Shown here: in pieces, positions 23,792 through 34,511 of the stretch
How positions within the stretch are numbered: position 1 is the stretch's first letter
How the letters are laid out: each line of letters opens with the position of its first letter
Assembly (NCBI RefSeq): GCF_002776525.5
Contig: NC_045444.1
Span: 28,015,902-28,079,901 of the forward strand
Source: Piliocolobus tephrosceles
Taxonomy: Eukaryota; Chordata; Mammalia; Primates; Cercopithecidae
Direction: 5' to 3'
Length of the DNA: 64,000 bases
Position numbers and translations under genes: made by a program
The notes under the pieces: generated by a model
Databases searched by the model: none
Seen by the model: only the letters and a program-made list of their open reading frames with translations
Told to the model about the DNA's origin: nothing

Positions 23792-24914
23792 ACATCTTGT
23801 CACTGGCAGGGGGGAGGTGAAATATACTTTCATACAAATTGGTGTTGGGATAACAAGACATCCTTTGGAAAAACATAAAAAGGGACTCATACTTCAAGCC
23901 ATTCAGCCAAAATAACTTCAAGGAATCCAGAGATCTAAATGTAAAACAAAACAAAACAAAAAAAAAACTATATACGATCCACAATAAAACAGAAATAAAC
24001 TCATTCGTAACCTGAGAGTGGGAAAATTTTCTCTAAGTGTGACTTAAATTCAGAGGCAATAAAAAAAATTTGTGATTGTATATGCAAACGCAATGTAGGC
24101 AAAGTCAAATATAAATAAGTTAGAAGAAAATATTTCTCCCATATATGAAAAATAAAGTCTAATCTTCTTAAGTTGTAAAGAACTCTAAAATTGAGAAAGA
24201 AAAGCCTAAAAACCTGATAGAAAATGGGAAAAATAAACAAACAACTAATTCCTAGGTATACATACTCAAGAGATAGGAAACATATCCTCAGAAAGACTTT
24301 TACATGTGTGTTTATAGCAACATCATGAATAATAACCAAAACCTAAAAATGAGATGTCAATCAATGTGTGAGTAGATAACATGATGTGGTACATCCATAC
24401 AACAAAATAATATTACCCAGTAAAAAAGAGCAAATTTTAGAGTCATGCCAAAACCTGAATGATTCACAAAAATGTTATGCTAAGTAGAAATGAGCAGACA
24501 CAAATTACTACAAACTATATGATTTTTATTTATATGAAATATCCAGGAAAAAAAAAAACTGTAAAGACAAAACATGAGTGGTTGCCCATTGCAAAATGTG
24601 GCAGTAGGGACTGATTGTAAATAGACAATGAAGATACTTTGAGGATGTATTCTAAATCTCACACATGATAATGACTGAAAGATTGTATACATCTAACTAA
24701 ACTCATCAAACTATACATTTATGATGTGTAAATTTTATGACATGTAACTCAGTAAAAACAAAACTTTAACTCATTAAAGCTGTCATAAATGTATCCTCCA
24801 AACACTGTAAGTTTTGTGAGTAATAAATTTTCTAATACGGCGATTATCAGCCAACACAATTTAATTATACTTCAAATGTATATGTAAAGAAGTTTGCCTT
24901 CTGAACATGAAAGG

Positions 24915-25065
24915 AAATAAACATATCTTTCTGAGGATGCTTCCTATCTCTTGGGTATATACATGCAAATGAATTGTTTACATCTTTTTCCCATTTTTCT
25001 ATCAGGTATTTAGGCTTTTCTTTATCAATTTTAGATTCTTTCTACACTCCAAGGACTTAAAATAT
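24915..25065 (-). mobile_element. Inverted L1M segment, mirror of 24165-24300
   Basis: The reverse complement matches 24165-24300 over about 130 bp at roughly 80% identity by eye, including 'gaaagaaaagcctaaa', 'acctgatagaaaa' and 'caagagataggaa'. Both copies carry the same internal ORF2 deletion. See findings. Confidence 0.75.
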
Positions 25066-26674
25066 TATTTTCATGACTCATCTTATTGATTTAATTCTCT
25101 CAAGGGGGAAAGAACTTATTTTCAATGTTTAACTTCTATATAAGAGGTGCTGGCTTCTTTACATGCATTATTAAGTTAATATTGATAATGTCTGTTCAAG
25201 TTACAATTACAGTATTCATTATGAATATGACCTCAGAATACTAATTAATTTGTTCATGGTTAGATACTCAGAAGGCAGAAAAACTGGAATGTGAACTGAA
25301 GCTTCAAAGCGTGTGCCTTTCTTTGTTTTGACTTTTTTTCCCCTTAAATATAGAATTGAGATCACCTTGTTCACATAGGTAAACTATCAGGACTGACAAC
25401 TGAGACCACCTATATTAATGTGTATTAACTACTTGCTTCAGGAAATTACGATAAACCAATTCATCTGGGCAAATAGTTTGCTTCAGGGCAAAAATCTCTT
25501 CTATGAAGACAATATATTTCTCACCTTACTTTTGCAATTTACTTCTAAACACTGCAAGACTCTTTTTATACTGTTTAATTCAATACTAAACAGTTATATC
25601 ACAAATTTTCTCCATCCCAGATAACTCCATTCCTAGAAAGATTCATCTTAAACTATTCTAGCCCAGACCCTAAACCTTAATAAATATTATACAATGATCA
25701 CTCCATTCTGAGAAACTATGAATGTTCTTTCAATGTTATGCTATATTCTCCCTTGCTGAAGTAGGCTGTGTTTGTACGACAAACTTGGGCTATTTAAAAT
25801 GCATGAGACTTTTCCTTTGTGGCTTTTGTTGTTGTTGTCTGGTCTTTGAGAGTATGATTCAAAGATCCCATCACAAACACTTCCATTCGCTGGATTCGTT
25901 GGGTCTGTAATCGGATCCAACCAGTAATGGGAACCTGAACCATGAGGTGCACCAGCAACATAGCTGACCAACCATTGCCATCCATCCCTTTATGATGTCT
26001 TCTCACTTTAGTCTATGTCTCTGCTAGGTCTGATTCTATTTTCTTACATGTATTAACATTCTAATTTTAACTTCTATCTTTCTAGTTGGCATAATTTTAC
26101 CAATGATAATTTAAAATTATAGTAGATGCTTTGTGAACTTTGAATATAAATAGTGTTTATTTTAGATGTACAGACATCTCTTAAAAAGGGAGAAAAATTT
26201 GAAGCATCTAGTGATCTCCATTTGTTCGTTGATATGAGAAAGTTCTAAAGTAATTTTACATAACAACATTGCATCCTTAAAAGTTCCTTTGTACAAGGCA
26301 AGTTAAATCTGTGGATATTTACTATTTAGGCTCTCTCTTTAGGTTCTCCATGCTTTACACCACTCTTGCTCCCCTTCCACTACATAACCCTCCATTACAC
26401 TCTGCCCATTCTCCTTTCAGACCCACCTACCTTTAGTTCTGGCTGGCCAGACATTTACGAAGATAAACTGCCTCTGAAAATTATTGCCATTCAGAACAGA
26501 GCAGGCCCATTGTGATTGATCTTAAGCCCTGGTCTCAGTCTGAGCCAAGAGTCAATGTGAAAGACTTCTAAAGCCTAGACAAAATAGAAATTTACAGACT
26601 GAGGTAGGATAGACCAAGAAATATGTAATCAAACCTTCCCAATATCAATTGTTTTATATTCTATTAAGAATCTC
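25066..26674. other. No gene recognised; possible MIR fragment
   Basis: 25166-25320 has the loose MIR/L2 pattern ('tacatgcattattaagtt', later 'aggcagaaaaactggaatgtgaac'). The rest is unassigned. Short open frames at 25741-26006 on the minus strand overlap each other in different frames and have no recognised domain. Confidence 0.45.
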
Positions 26675-26857
26675 ATAAGCAAAAACTTTTTTTAATTATT
26701 ATTATTTTTTATTATACTTTAAGTTCTAGGGTGCATGTGCATAACGTGCAGGTTTGTTACATATGTATACTTGTGCCATGTTGGTGTGCTGCACCCATCA
26801 ACTCGTCAGCACCCATCAATTCATCATTTATATCATGTATAACTCCCCAATGCAATC

Positions 26858-26879
26858 CCTCCCCACTCCCCCCTCCCCA
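26858..26879 (-). other. L1 3' UTR G-quadruplex-prone tract
   Basis: On the L1 sense strand four or more G runs lie within about 22 bases (seen on + as CCCTCCCC, CCCCCC, CCCC). This polypurine tract is a known feature of primate L1 3' UTRs. Confidence 0.85.
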
Positions 26880-26933
26880 TGATAGGCCCCAGTGTGTGAT
26901 GTTCCCCTTCCCGAGTCCAAGTGATCTCATTGT

Positions 26934-27779
26934 TCAGTTCCCACCTGTGAGTGAGAACATGCGGTGTTTGGTTTTCTCTTCTTGTGATAGTTTGCTAAGA
27001 ATGATGGTTTCCAGCTGCATCCATGTCCCTGCAAAGGACGCAAACTCATCCTTTTTTATGGCTGCATAGTATTCCATGGTGTATATGTGCCACATTTTCT
27101 TAATCCAGTCTGTCACAGATGGACATTTGGGTTGATTACAAGTCTTTGCTATTGTGAATAGTGCCGCAATAAACATACGTGTGCATGTGTCTTTGTAGTA
27201 GAATAATTTATAATCCTTTGGGTATATACCCAGTAGTGGGATGGCTGGGTTATATGGTACATCTAGTTCTAGATCCTTGAGGAATTGCCATACTGTTTTC
27301 CATAATGGTTGAACTAGTTTACAATCCCACCAACAGTGTAAAAGTGTTCCTATTTCTCCACATCCCCTCCAACACCTGTTGTTTCCTGATTTTTTAATGA
27401 TTGCCATTCTAACTGGTGTGAGATGGTATCTCATTGTGGTTTTGATTTGCATTTCTCTGATGGCCAGTGATGATGAGCATTTTTTCATGTGTCTGTTGGC
27501 TGTATGAATGTCTTCTTTTGAGAAATGTCTGTTCATATCCTTTGCCCACTTTTTGATGGGGTTGTTTGTTTTTTTCTTGTATATTTGTTTGAGTTCTTTG
27601 TAGATTCTGGATATTAGCCCTTTGTCAGATGAGTAGATTGCAAAAATTTTCTCCCATTCTGTAGGTTGCCTGTTCACTCTGATGGTAGTTTCTTTTGCTG
27701 TGCAGAAGCTCTTTAGTTTAATTAGATCCCATTTGTCAATTTTGGCTTTTGCTGCCGTCGCTTTTGGTGTTTTAGACAT
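26934..27779 (-). pseudogene. L1 ORF2 protein C-terminal fragment, uninterrupted frame
   Basis: 281 codons without a stop, ending at the natural L1 ORF2 C-terminus (LTGGN). It covers the region after the reverse transcriptase and the cysteine-rich C-terminal domain: C-x3-C and H-x4-C style residues are visible around residues 136-152 (CWRGCGEIGTLLHCWWDC). The full protein is about 1275 residues, so endonuclease and reverse transcriptase are both missing. There is no L1 5' UTR promoter. The first ATG is an internal methionine. It is the longest intact frame in the window, preserved because the insertion is fairly recent rather than because it is used. Confidence 0.93.
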
Positions 27780-27801
27780 GAAGTCCTAAGCAAAAACTTT
27801 T

Positions 27802-28030
27802 GTGGGAAGAGAATAACTAAGGTGACTTATGAGGCCCAGAGGTCTTAGAAAATGTGTAGATGCTGCCTAAGATACTTAGGTAGCTATCCCCAAAGTATTT
27901 TCTGTGAAACAGACTGAGCCCTAACAAAACTGGTGGAAATGTAAAGGTTCTTTAGCATTTTTAGAAGGCATCCAGGAGCAGATTCTTAAGGTAAAAATAA
28001 TCCTTTGGTAGCCTCTAAGAACTAGTATGG
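27802..28030. other. No feature recognised
   Basis: Short single-copy spacer between the L1PA and an Alu. Confidence 0.5.
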
Positions 28031-28479
28031 AGACTAGGCATGATGGCTCATGCCTGTAATCCCAGCACTTTGGGAGGCGGAGTCAGAGATGGGAAGCTCA
28101 CTTTCATCCAGGAGTTCAAGACCAGCCTGGGCAACATAGTGAGAACCCTTCTCTCCACAAAATAAAAAATTAGGCCTGATGTGGTGGCTCATGCCTGTTA
28201 TCCCAGCACTTTGGTAGGTTGAGGCAGGCAGATCACTTGAGCTCAGGAATTCAAACCACCCTGGCAAACATGATGAAAGCCTGTCTCTACAAAAAATTAA
28301 AAATATTGTCTGGTCATAGTGGCATGCTTCTGCATTCCCAGCTACTCGGGAGCCTGAGGTGAGAGGATTGCTTGAACCTGGGAGGTGAAGGCTGCAGTGA
28401 GCCGACATCACACCACTGCACTCAGCCTGGATGACAGAGCAAGATCCTGTTTCAAAAAAAAATTAAAAAAAAAAAAAAA
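28031..28479 (+). mobile_element. Three-arm Alu (left-left-right), AluJ-like
   Basis: A left arm (28031-28168) ends in an A-rich linker. A second Alu start ('ggcctgatgtggtggctcatgcc', 28173) then follows with its own left arm, linker and right arm, ending in poly(A) at 28479. No right arm belonging to the first unit follows, so this is a left-left-right trimer or a monomer with an Alu inserted in its tail. Confidence 0.9.
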
Positions 28480-28793
28480 CTATCATGGATATTGCAGGTT
28501 AATATTCCATTGAATTCTATCAACTAACTAAACAAAGCCTTATCTTAGTAAATTGGTACTTGCTTTACAAATAACCCCTGATATCACCCAGGTTTCATAC
28601 ATGGGCCAACAGATAGCACCTTAGAAAAAGAGATTGCTATGTAACGCTTAGAAAAGGAGAGAAACTGGGCTTCAATTTGAGGTCCAAACTTTAAATACTC
28701 AGAAGGATTTCTGAACTAGTTTTCCGTGTCTTCTGTCAATTTATTTTGGGTTTCATACATGACCTAGAAAGTAGGGAAAATGTTGCATGGTGT
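28480..28793. other. No feature recognised
   Basis: Single-copy-looking sequence between an Alu and an LTR. Confidence 0.45.
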
Positions 28794-29217
28794 ATTAGTC
28801 AGGGTTCTCTCAGAGGGACAGAACTAATAGGATAAGTATAAAGTGGAGTTTACTAAGTATTAGCTTACAGAATCACAAGGGCCTACAATAGGTTGTCTGA
28901 AAGATGGCTAGGCAGTCTGAATTCCAAAACTGAAGAACTTGGAGTCTTATATTGGAGGGCAGGAAGCATCCAGCAAAGGAGGAAGATACAGACTGGGAGG
29001 CTAGGCCAATCTCTCTTTTTCACATTTTTCTGCCTGCTTTATATTCACTGGAAGCTGATTAGATTGTGCCCACCAGATTAAGGATGGATCTACTTTTCCC
29101 AGCCCACTGACTCAAATGTTAATCTCTTTTGGCAACACCCTAACAGACACGCCCAGGATTAATACTTGTCATCCCTCAATCCAATCAAGTTGACACTCAG
29201 TATTAACCATCACACAT
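28794..29217 (-). mobile_element. ERVL-MaLR LTR (MLT1A-type), reverse orientation
   Basis: Begins 'gtattagtcagggttctctcagagggacagaactaatagg', the reverse of the MLT1 3' end, and finishes 'atccaatcaagttgacactcagtattaacc', the reverse of its start. Interior landmarks 'aactgaagaacttggagtc' and 'caaatgttaatctcttttggcaacacc' agree. Somewhat shortened. MLT1A0 is the best guess. Confidence 0.8.
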
Positions 29218-29465
29218 GGTATGATTAAAAGACTGAGAGAAAAGCTATATGATGTCAAATAAGCAGAGAGAAAAACAAAACAAAAGGCCTCACTCAAGAA
29301 GTTAATGAGATTAGGCAGGCATTCAAAACAGAGCATGTCTACCTTTAATAATATCCTATTGAGTTAGAAAATGTACCATTTTAGGATAATAAGATTGAAC
29401 TTGTACCCTAACAGATATATCTGAAATTTGGAATGCTACTCAAAATACATGGGAAACAAATCATC
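29218..29465. other. No feature recognised
   Basis: AT-rich spacer between the LTR and old L1. Confidence 0.4.
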
Positions 29466-29794
29466 AAAGTGTCAAACTATTTTCCAGAGTGAGGATACCA
29501 TTTTGCCTTCTTGTTCACCAGGTATGAGAGTTCCAGTTGCTCCACATCCTCACATGTATTTGGTATTGTCAGCTCATTTTCAAATTTCTACTTAAGCAAT
29601 TCTAAATATACTTTGAATTCTTTTTTTTTTTTTTTTGGCTTTATATTCTTTTATTTAGATATTTATATCCAAATTCTATAAGCAATAAATAAATTCTAAA
29701 TATGTGCCATAGTATCCTCACTTTAATTTTAACATGCATTTCCCTAATAAATGATTTTGAATTTATTTCATATGGTTTTTGCTACCTATAGAGT

Positions 29795-30408
29795 AATACT
29801 CCCTTACGTACAGGGAATATGTTCCAAGACCCCAAGTGAATGCCTGAAATCATGGAGAGTACTGAATCAGGTTGCCATCAGTCAGAACACATTTCTGTCC
29901 GTGTCATTCACCCACAAATTTAGTGCCTTTTCCATCTTAGCTAAACACTTTTCACCCAGTGGTTATAACTGTTGCAGTCTGAGGTGTGACAACAAAATTA
30001 ACACAAATTTATTTGTTCTTCTTCACAACTTCCTGGATAGAAGTTTCATTCTTACTGTAGATCTTAGCAACTTCAGCATATGATTTTTTTTCTTTCCTCA
30101 TTAACTTGAAAACTTTCACCTTTCCACTTAAAGGAAGCACTTTATGGCTTCTCTTTGGTATATTCAAATTGCCAGCATCAGGACTTCTGCACTTAGGGGG
30201 CCATTATTCAGTAAAATAAGAGTTCCTTGAACACAAACACTGCCATGCTTTGACAGTAGATTTGATCATTGAGAGGATTAATAGGAACGAATGTAGATAG
30301 CGTGGATTATCTGGACAAAGGAGAATTCACTTCCTGGGCTGAACAGAGCGCACAGTGCCAGATCTCATCAGACTACCATGCTACCCAGAACAGCACACAA
30401 CTTAAAGT
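29795..30408 (-). mobile_element. Tigger-type (TcMar) DNA transposon fragment
   Basis: Starts with the Tigger terminal-region reading 'cccttacgtacagggaatatgttccaagacccc' and carries a transposase N-terminal coding region on the minus strand (29950-30204). Most of the transposase gene is missing, so this is an internally deleted fossil. Exact ends and the TA target duplication are not visible. Confidence 0.75.
29950..30204 (-). pseudogene. Tigger transposase N-terminus (CENP-B-like HTH), broken
   Basis: In intact Tigger elements this gene encodes the transposase that binds the terminal repeats and cuts the element out; its N-terminus is a pogo/CENP-B type helix-turn-helix. Here an ATG at 30204-30202 is followed after two codons by a stop. 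In the shifted frame a stretch of about 62 codons reads through to a stop at 30011-30009 and includes 'KVLPLSGKVKV' and 'KKSYAEVAKIYSKNETSI', the typical HTH reading. Another frame change then gives 'NFVVTPQTATV'. The catalytic DDE domain is absent. At least two frame breaks and a premature stop rule out function. Confidence 0.8.
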
Positions 30409-30593
30409 TTTTTCCAGCATTGTTTGTTGAAAAGCCTTTGTTTTTGTCCATTAAATATGGCCTTTGAACAATCAGTTGATTATATTTCTATGGATCTGTT
30501 TCTGGTATTTATTTCTTTGATACATGCATCTACCCTTTCATCAAAATAACACTGTCTGGATTACCATAGATGTACAGTAGAAAATATACTTGT

Positions 30594-30807
30594 TGGTGAA
30601 ACCCCGTCTCTCCTAAAAATACAAAAAACTAGCCGGGCGAGGTGGGGGGCGCCTGTAGTCCCAGCTACTCAGGAGGCTGAGGCAGGAGAATGGCGGGAAC
30701 CCGGGAGGCGGAGCTTGCAGTGAGCTGAGTTCGGCCACTGCACTCCAGCCTGGGCGACAGAGTGAGACTCCGTCTTAAAAAAAAAAAAAAAAAAAGAAAG
30801 AAAGAAA
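30594..30807 (+). mobile_element. 5'-truncated AluY, Old World monkey type
   Basis: Begins 'tggtgaaaccccgtctctcc' and ends in an A tail with GAAA units. It has 'gggcgaggtggggggcgcc' and 'gagttcggccactgc', derivatives of the cercopithecid variants. A perfect 15-bp target duplication 'agaaaatatacttgt' lies at 30579-30593 and 30808-30822. Confidence 0.96.
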
Positions 30808-30822
30808 AGAAAATATACTTGT

Positions 30823-33746
30823 AAGCCTAACTTTCCCTTATATTAAAACCTTAAAAGTTTATCTTCTTGACGTTTTCTACACAATGTTCTCTTACTTAGT
30901 TTTTCCCTGCCTGGTTTCTTTATATGAAAATTAATTGTTAAGATTACCCTGCATTACTCCAAGATGCATTGAGAAAAGCTGAACCAAGACGAATCATCCT
31001 TCATTTCAGGAGATGAGTAGGAACATATTGAAAAAAATTGCAAGCAACGGTAGGACCATATGGTGGGGGAAAGGAAAGAGGAGGAAAGTTGTCATTGTGG
31101 ATTGGTGTGAAAAAAAAAGAGGTAGGTGTTCTTCAGTGTGTACAGTATGAACCATCAGAGGAACAGTACTGTGGTGAAATATTACACTCCCTGACATCTC
31201 TCTTCCAAGGTTCATCTATTGATATCTAACCAAGCAAGTCCATAGTGCAGATAAACATAAGACACATAGGATGCAACAATTTCTTTGAATTACATATTAA
31301 CCAGAGTTATTTTTCTCATGTGAAAAAACACCCATGAAATAGAAAAGCTGTCTAAGTTTTAAGTGGTTCTTTTTCCGCAAACATAGCAGCCAGATTTCAC
31401 ATCCAAAGTCCTTCTGTTCCACTGATAAATGTCCCTTTTCAGAGATTTTCCTTGCAGATGGCCATTCTGTCCCTTCACCTATCCTCAAAAGGAATAATAC
31501 TTGCTGCTGATTTTTCTTCTAAACTAAATATATTTAGCCATATTTTTCAGTACTTCACACTGAGATTGTAACTCTGATTCAAGCTAGAGCAGTTTCATCC
31601 CCTTTATTTTGCATGAGTCACTCCATTTTTGTATCTTAAGGCAATTTGGAAGTAGTTTTGTAATCACTTTGCTTTTATGATAAAAGATTTTGTGATAGTT
31701 TTCAAGGAGACATTTACAAATGTCCCCTTTGTGTTTCTTCTTCTACTACTACTTTTTTTTTTTTTTTTTTTTTTTTGGCATTTAACCTTATTCTCTTAAA
31801 TTAGCATGAGTTGAGTTTGAGCACGGACTCCTTTTCTGCTGAGTCAATATCTTCAATTTGGAACAATTTAGTGTCTGTACAGTCTTTTCGTCATTTGTTG
31901 TGTAATTCTTTAAAAAGATGCTGCTTTTTAGAATTCCAAAGATTTCAAATTGCTCAAATTTTAAAATCAATGATGTCTGATAACCACTGGTTATGGACCC
32001 TGCTTAAATGCTGAATCTTAAGTGTACTGTAGGTGTACATGTGTGCTAAGTTGCTTGCATCCTGGCAAGTAGAGCACACACCTTATTTCACTGATTTTAT
32101 AAAACCCTGTACAGATATAACAAAATGGTCAAATAAAATATACTACTGGGCTATAAACCTCTAGCGGTCTACCAGTTTACAGCTCTTGCAGAGTGTTCCA
32201 CTACCATTAGGATTTTAAAAGTCAGTAAAGATATAGCCCACCTGAAATACATAATTTGATCAAGAGACCCATATTTGTTTAGATGCGGTCTCTCTTCAGT
32301 AGTTTTATTTTTGTACTTATTCCTTTCTTCTCCTTTTCCTCCTTCCTTTCTTCTGTCCTTTCCATCTTTCTTTCTCAAAAAGCACATTTGGGGTTCTAGA
32401 TGTAATGTTACTTGCTCTTCCCTTAGAAGTATCTCAGGATGTCATTATCTGTTCTGTTCTATAACTTGTTCACAGGTTCAAAATTGTATAAATTGAGCCA
32501 CAGACAAACTTAAAGAGTCAATTCAATACATAGGACAAATGCATGAGCATAGGCACACACACACACACAACCACACACACACACACACACAGGAACACAT
32601 ACATACCGAGAAGAATTAAATTGGGAACTGAAACATTGTTTCTAATATAATTTAAATCAAACAATATTTTAAAAATCTTCAATATACTTACTTGTACTTC
32701 AAAGTTAACTTACTGAATATTTCTAAAATGTCAATAATTGTTACATTTGGTTCTACAAATTGAAACCACAGCTGATCTATCACATTGCCTACTGGAAAAG
32801 GATGTCCCACAATATTAGACTTATAAACAATAAAAAGTTCTTCCTGGTTTATCATTTCAATGGTTATATCATTTTTTAAATTTCCTATCATTGATACATT
32901 TTCTTGGAGTATTCAAGCTGTGTTCATCAAAAGGGCATATGATATCTTTGAAGAACCAATTACCGTAATACCTACTATAAAGTCAGTGTATAAAACAATA
33001 AATGTTTCCTCCTCTAATTAGGGATCAGAATTCCTCAAAAACTTCTATAGACATGTTAGAGCCAGGCCTTTACAATTTGTTTTTATCCTAAACCAAATTA
33101 GGGAATTTTTCTAAGAATAAAAGTAAACATATACACATTAAATTATATTACTGCATAACATAATTTAGTCCTGAAGTCTTATAGTATGCCTATTATTTAT
33201 CTTTAAGCCTTAAAGAAAAATTTTGTGCCTTTGCCCTGAACTCTCTGATCTTGAATTTCCAAAATAAATTTAAGTGGCTCATAGAGGTAAAGGTTGTATT
33301 CAGCTGGTATATGAGAGAGAGAATATCTGAAGATGACGTGGCTTGCTGATCGAAGCAGAGTCAGGGTTTGGATAGGACAGGAAACACTCGAGGAGTTACC
33401 TTTATGGTTTTTACTTGAGCAGCAATTTTTGACTATTAGTGAAATTCATGACTAGTATTTGTTCCTATTTTTGTGCCTTTTGCTTAGGGTCACAACAACT
33501 ATCAAAATGGTATTTTCCTGGACTATTTTTGCATGCTTGTGGTTTATAAGCTAATCAAGGTTCCTGAGGCATGGGAGAGAGATAGCAAAAAGGATGTTAA
33601 AGGAGGTGGGGCAAAGCTAGAAGGCAAGAGGAGAAATTATGATGCTCTATCGTGTTCATTTCAGTATTTTTATACCTTATATTTTGGTGCTCTTCTACAA
33701 GTGTTGACATTTAAAGACATTCCTGGCATATTCCCTTATGATGATT
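30823..33746. other. Long mostly single-copy stretch, no gene recognised
   Basis: No Alu, L1 or LTR that I recognise in about 2.9 kb. It holds a T run at 31753-31776 with a possible minus-strand retrocopy beside it, and a CA microsatellite at 32554-32590. Open frames are all under 75 codons and unconvincing. Confidence 0.45.
32554..32590. repeat. (CA)n microsatellite, interrupted
   Basis: Two CA runs separated by a single 'acc' interruption. Confidence 0.95.
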
Positions 33747-33760
33747 AAATCATATGTTTA

Positions 33761-34072
33761 GGCAGGGCACGGTGGCTCACGCCTGTAATCCCAACACTCT
33801 GGGAGGCTGAGGCGGGTGGATCACCTGAGGTCAGGAGTTCAAGACCAGCCTATCACAGTGAAATCCGTTCTCTACTAAAAATACAAAAATTAGCCGGGCA
33901 TGGTGGTGTGCACCTGTGTTCCCAGCTACTAGGGAGGCTGAGGTGGGAGAATCCCTTGAACTCGGGAGGCGGAGGTTGCAGTGAGCCGAGATCATGCCAC
34001 TCCACTCCAGCGTGGGTGACATAGTGAGACTCTGTCAAAAATAATAATAAAAATAAAACAAAATAATTTTAA
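33761..34072 (+). mobile_element. AluS SINE
   Basis: Full dimer with a short deletion at the left-arm site 'agcctatcacagtgaaatcc'. The flanks 'aaatcatatgttta' (33747-33760) and 'aaatcatgttta' (34073-34084) are a target duplication that differs by a 2-bp indel. Confidence 0.95.
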
Positions 34073-34084
34073 AAATCATGTTTA

Positions 34085-34511
34085 ACTGGGATATTTTATT
34101 GAAGGGGGCTTTTAAATGGATAAGGGAAAAGCATTCAGTAAAGACACCACTTGAGAATTCTAAACTATTCATACAAGTTGTCAGTTTGAGTTATATGGCT
34201 AATGCTCCTTTGCTGTTACTTGTGTTTGAAAAATCTCTCACCAATTTTGAATTTACAAGCAAGTCTTTGCCCTTTATAAAAATTGCATTGAAGGAAAGAT
34301 AGAGAGGAGCACTCAGAGAAAGTTGGGAAACACCTTCCTTGCCCCTAAATGGAAGGCAGTTTATGCAAGCTTCCAAGAATTGAATGGAGGGTAATCTCAT
34401 GATCCTTAGCTTAAAAAGAGGAGTCTTCATGAGCCTCCAATAGAGGAGATGAGACCTCACAATACTCAGCAGAGGAGGGTTCATTGGGTAATATACTTAC
34501 CAGTTACACCA
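34085..34511. other. No feature recognised
   Basis: Single-copy-looking sequence. Overlapping small frames on both strands lack coding features. Confidence 0.45.

Larger units (their letters stand above)
21640..24770 (+). mobile_element. Old LINE-1 (L1M-like), RT domain to 3' end, with two nested LTRs
   Basis: A second decayed + strand L1. 'atttgcagatgatttgacatttttttctagataacc' (about 21976-22010) is the reverse transcriptase region. Later segments include 'actacacaaatgtcaattatccc', 'ggtgttgggataacaagacatcc' and the 3' end near 24700-24770. It is broken by LTRs at 22281-22636 and 22939-23791. Near 24210-24250 it jumps across several hundred bases of normal ORF2, a deletion shared with 24915-25065. 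Confidence 0.78.
26691..27786 (-). mobile_element. 5'-truncated L1PA, reverse orientation
   Basis: A relatively young L1: A-rich 3' end at about 26690-26712, 3' UTR containing the G-rich tract (26858-26879 on the + strand as C runs), and the last third of ORF2. Perfect 15-bp target duplication 'taagcaaaaactttt' at 26676-26690 and 27787-27801. Truncated at the 5' side within ORF2, the usual outcome of incomplete reverse transcription. Confidence 0.96.
29466..30578 (-). mobile_element. Old reverse L1M split by a Tigger transposon
   Basis: 29466-29790 reads as the reverse of late ORF2 ('caaactattttccagagtgaggataccatttt', 'gagagttccagttgctccacatcctc', 'catttccctaataa'). 30409-30578 reads as an earlier ORF2 part ('tttgttgaaaag...ctatggatctgtttctgg', 'aacactgtctggattaccatag'). 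The intervening piece is a DNA transposon. Confidence 0.75.

Noticed and set aside
25741..26006. Minus-strand frames with a natural-looking 'GSGSHYWLDPITDP' segment
   Set aside because: Two overlapping frames look equally plausible, neither matches a family I know, and there are stops just outside. Not enough to call a pseudogene.
26838..26880. C-rich tract considered as a promoter or CRISPR-like element
   Set aside because: It is the known G-rich tract of the L1 3' UTR on the other strand. There are no regularly spaced direct repeats and no CRISPR arrays anywhere in the window.
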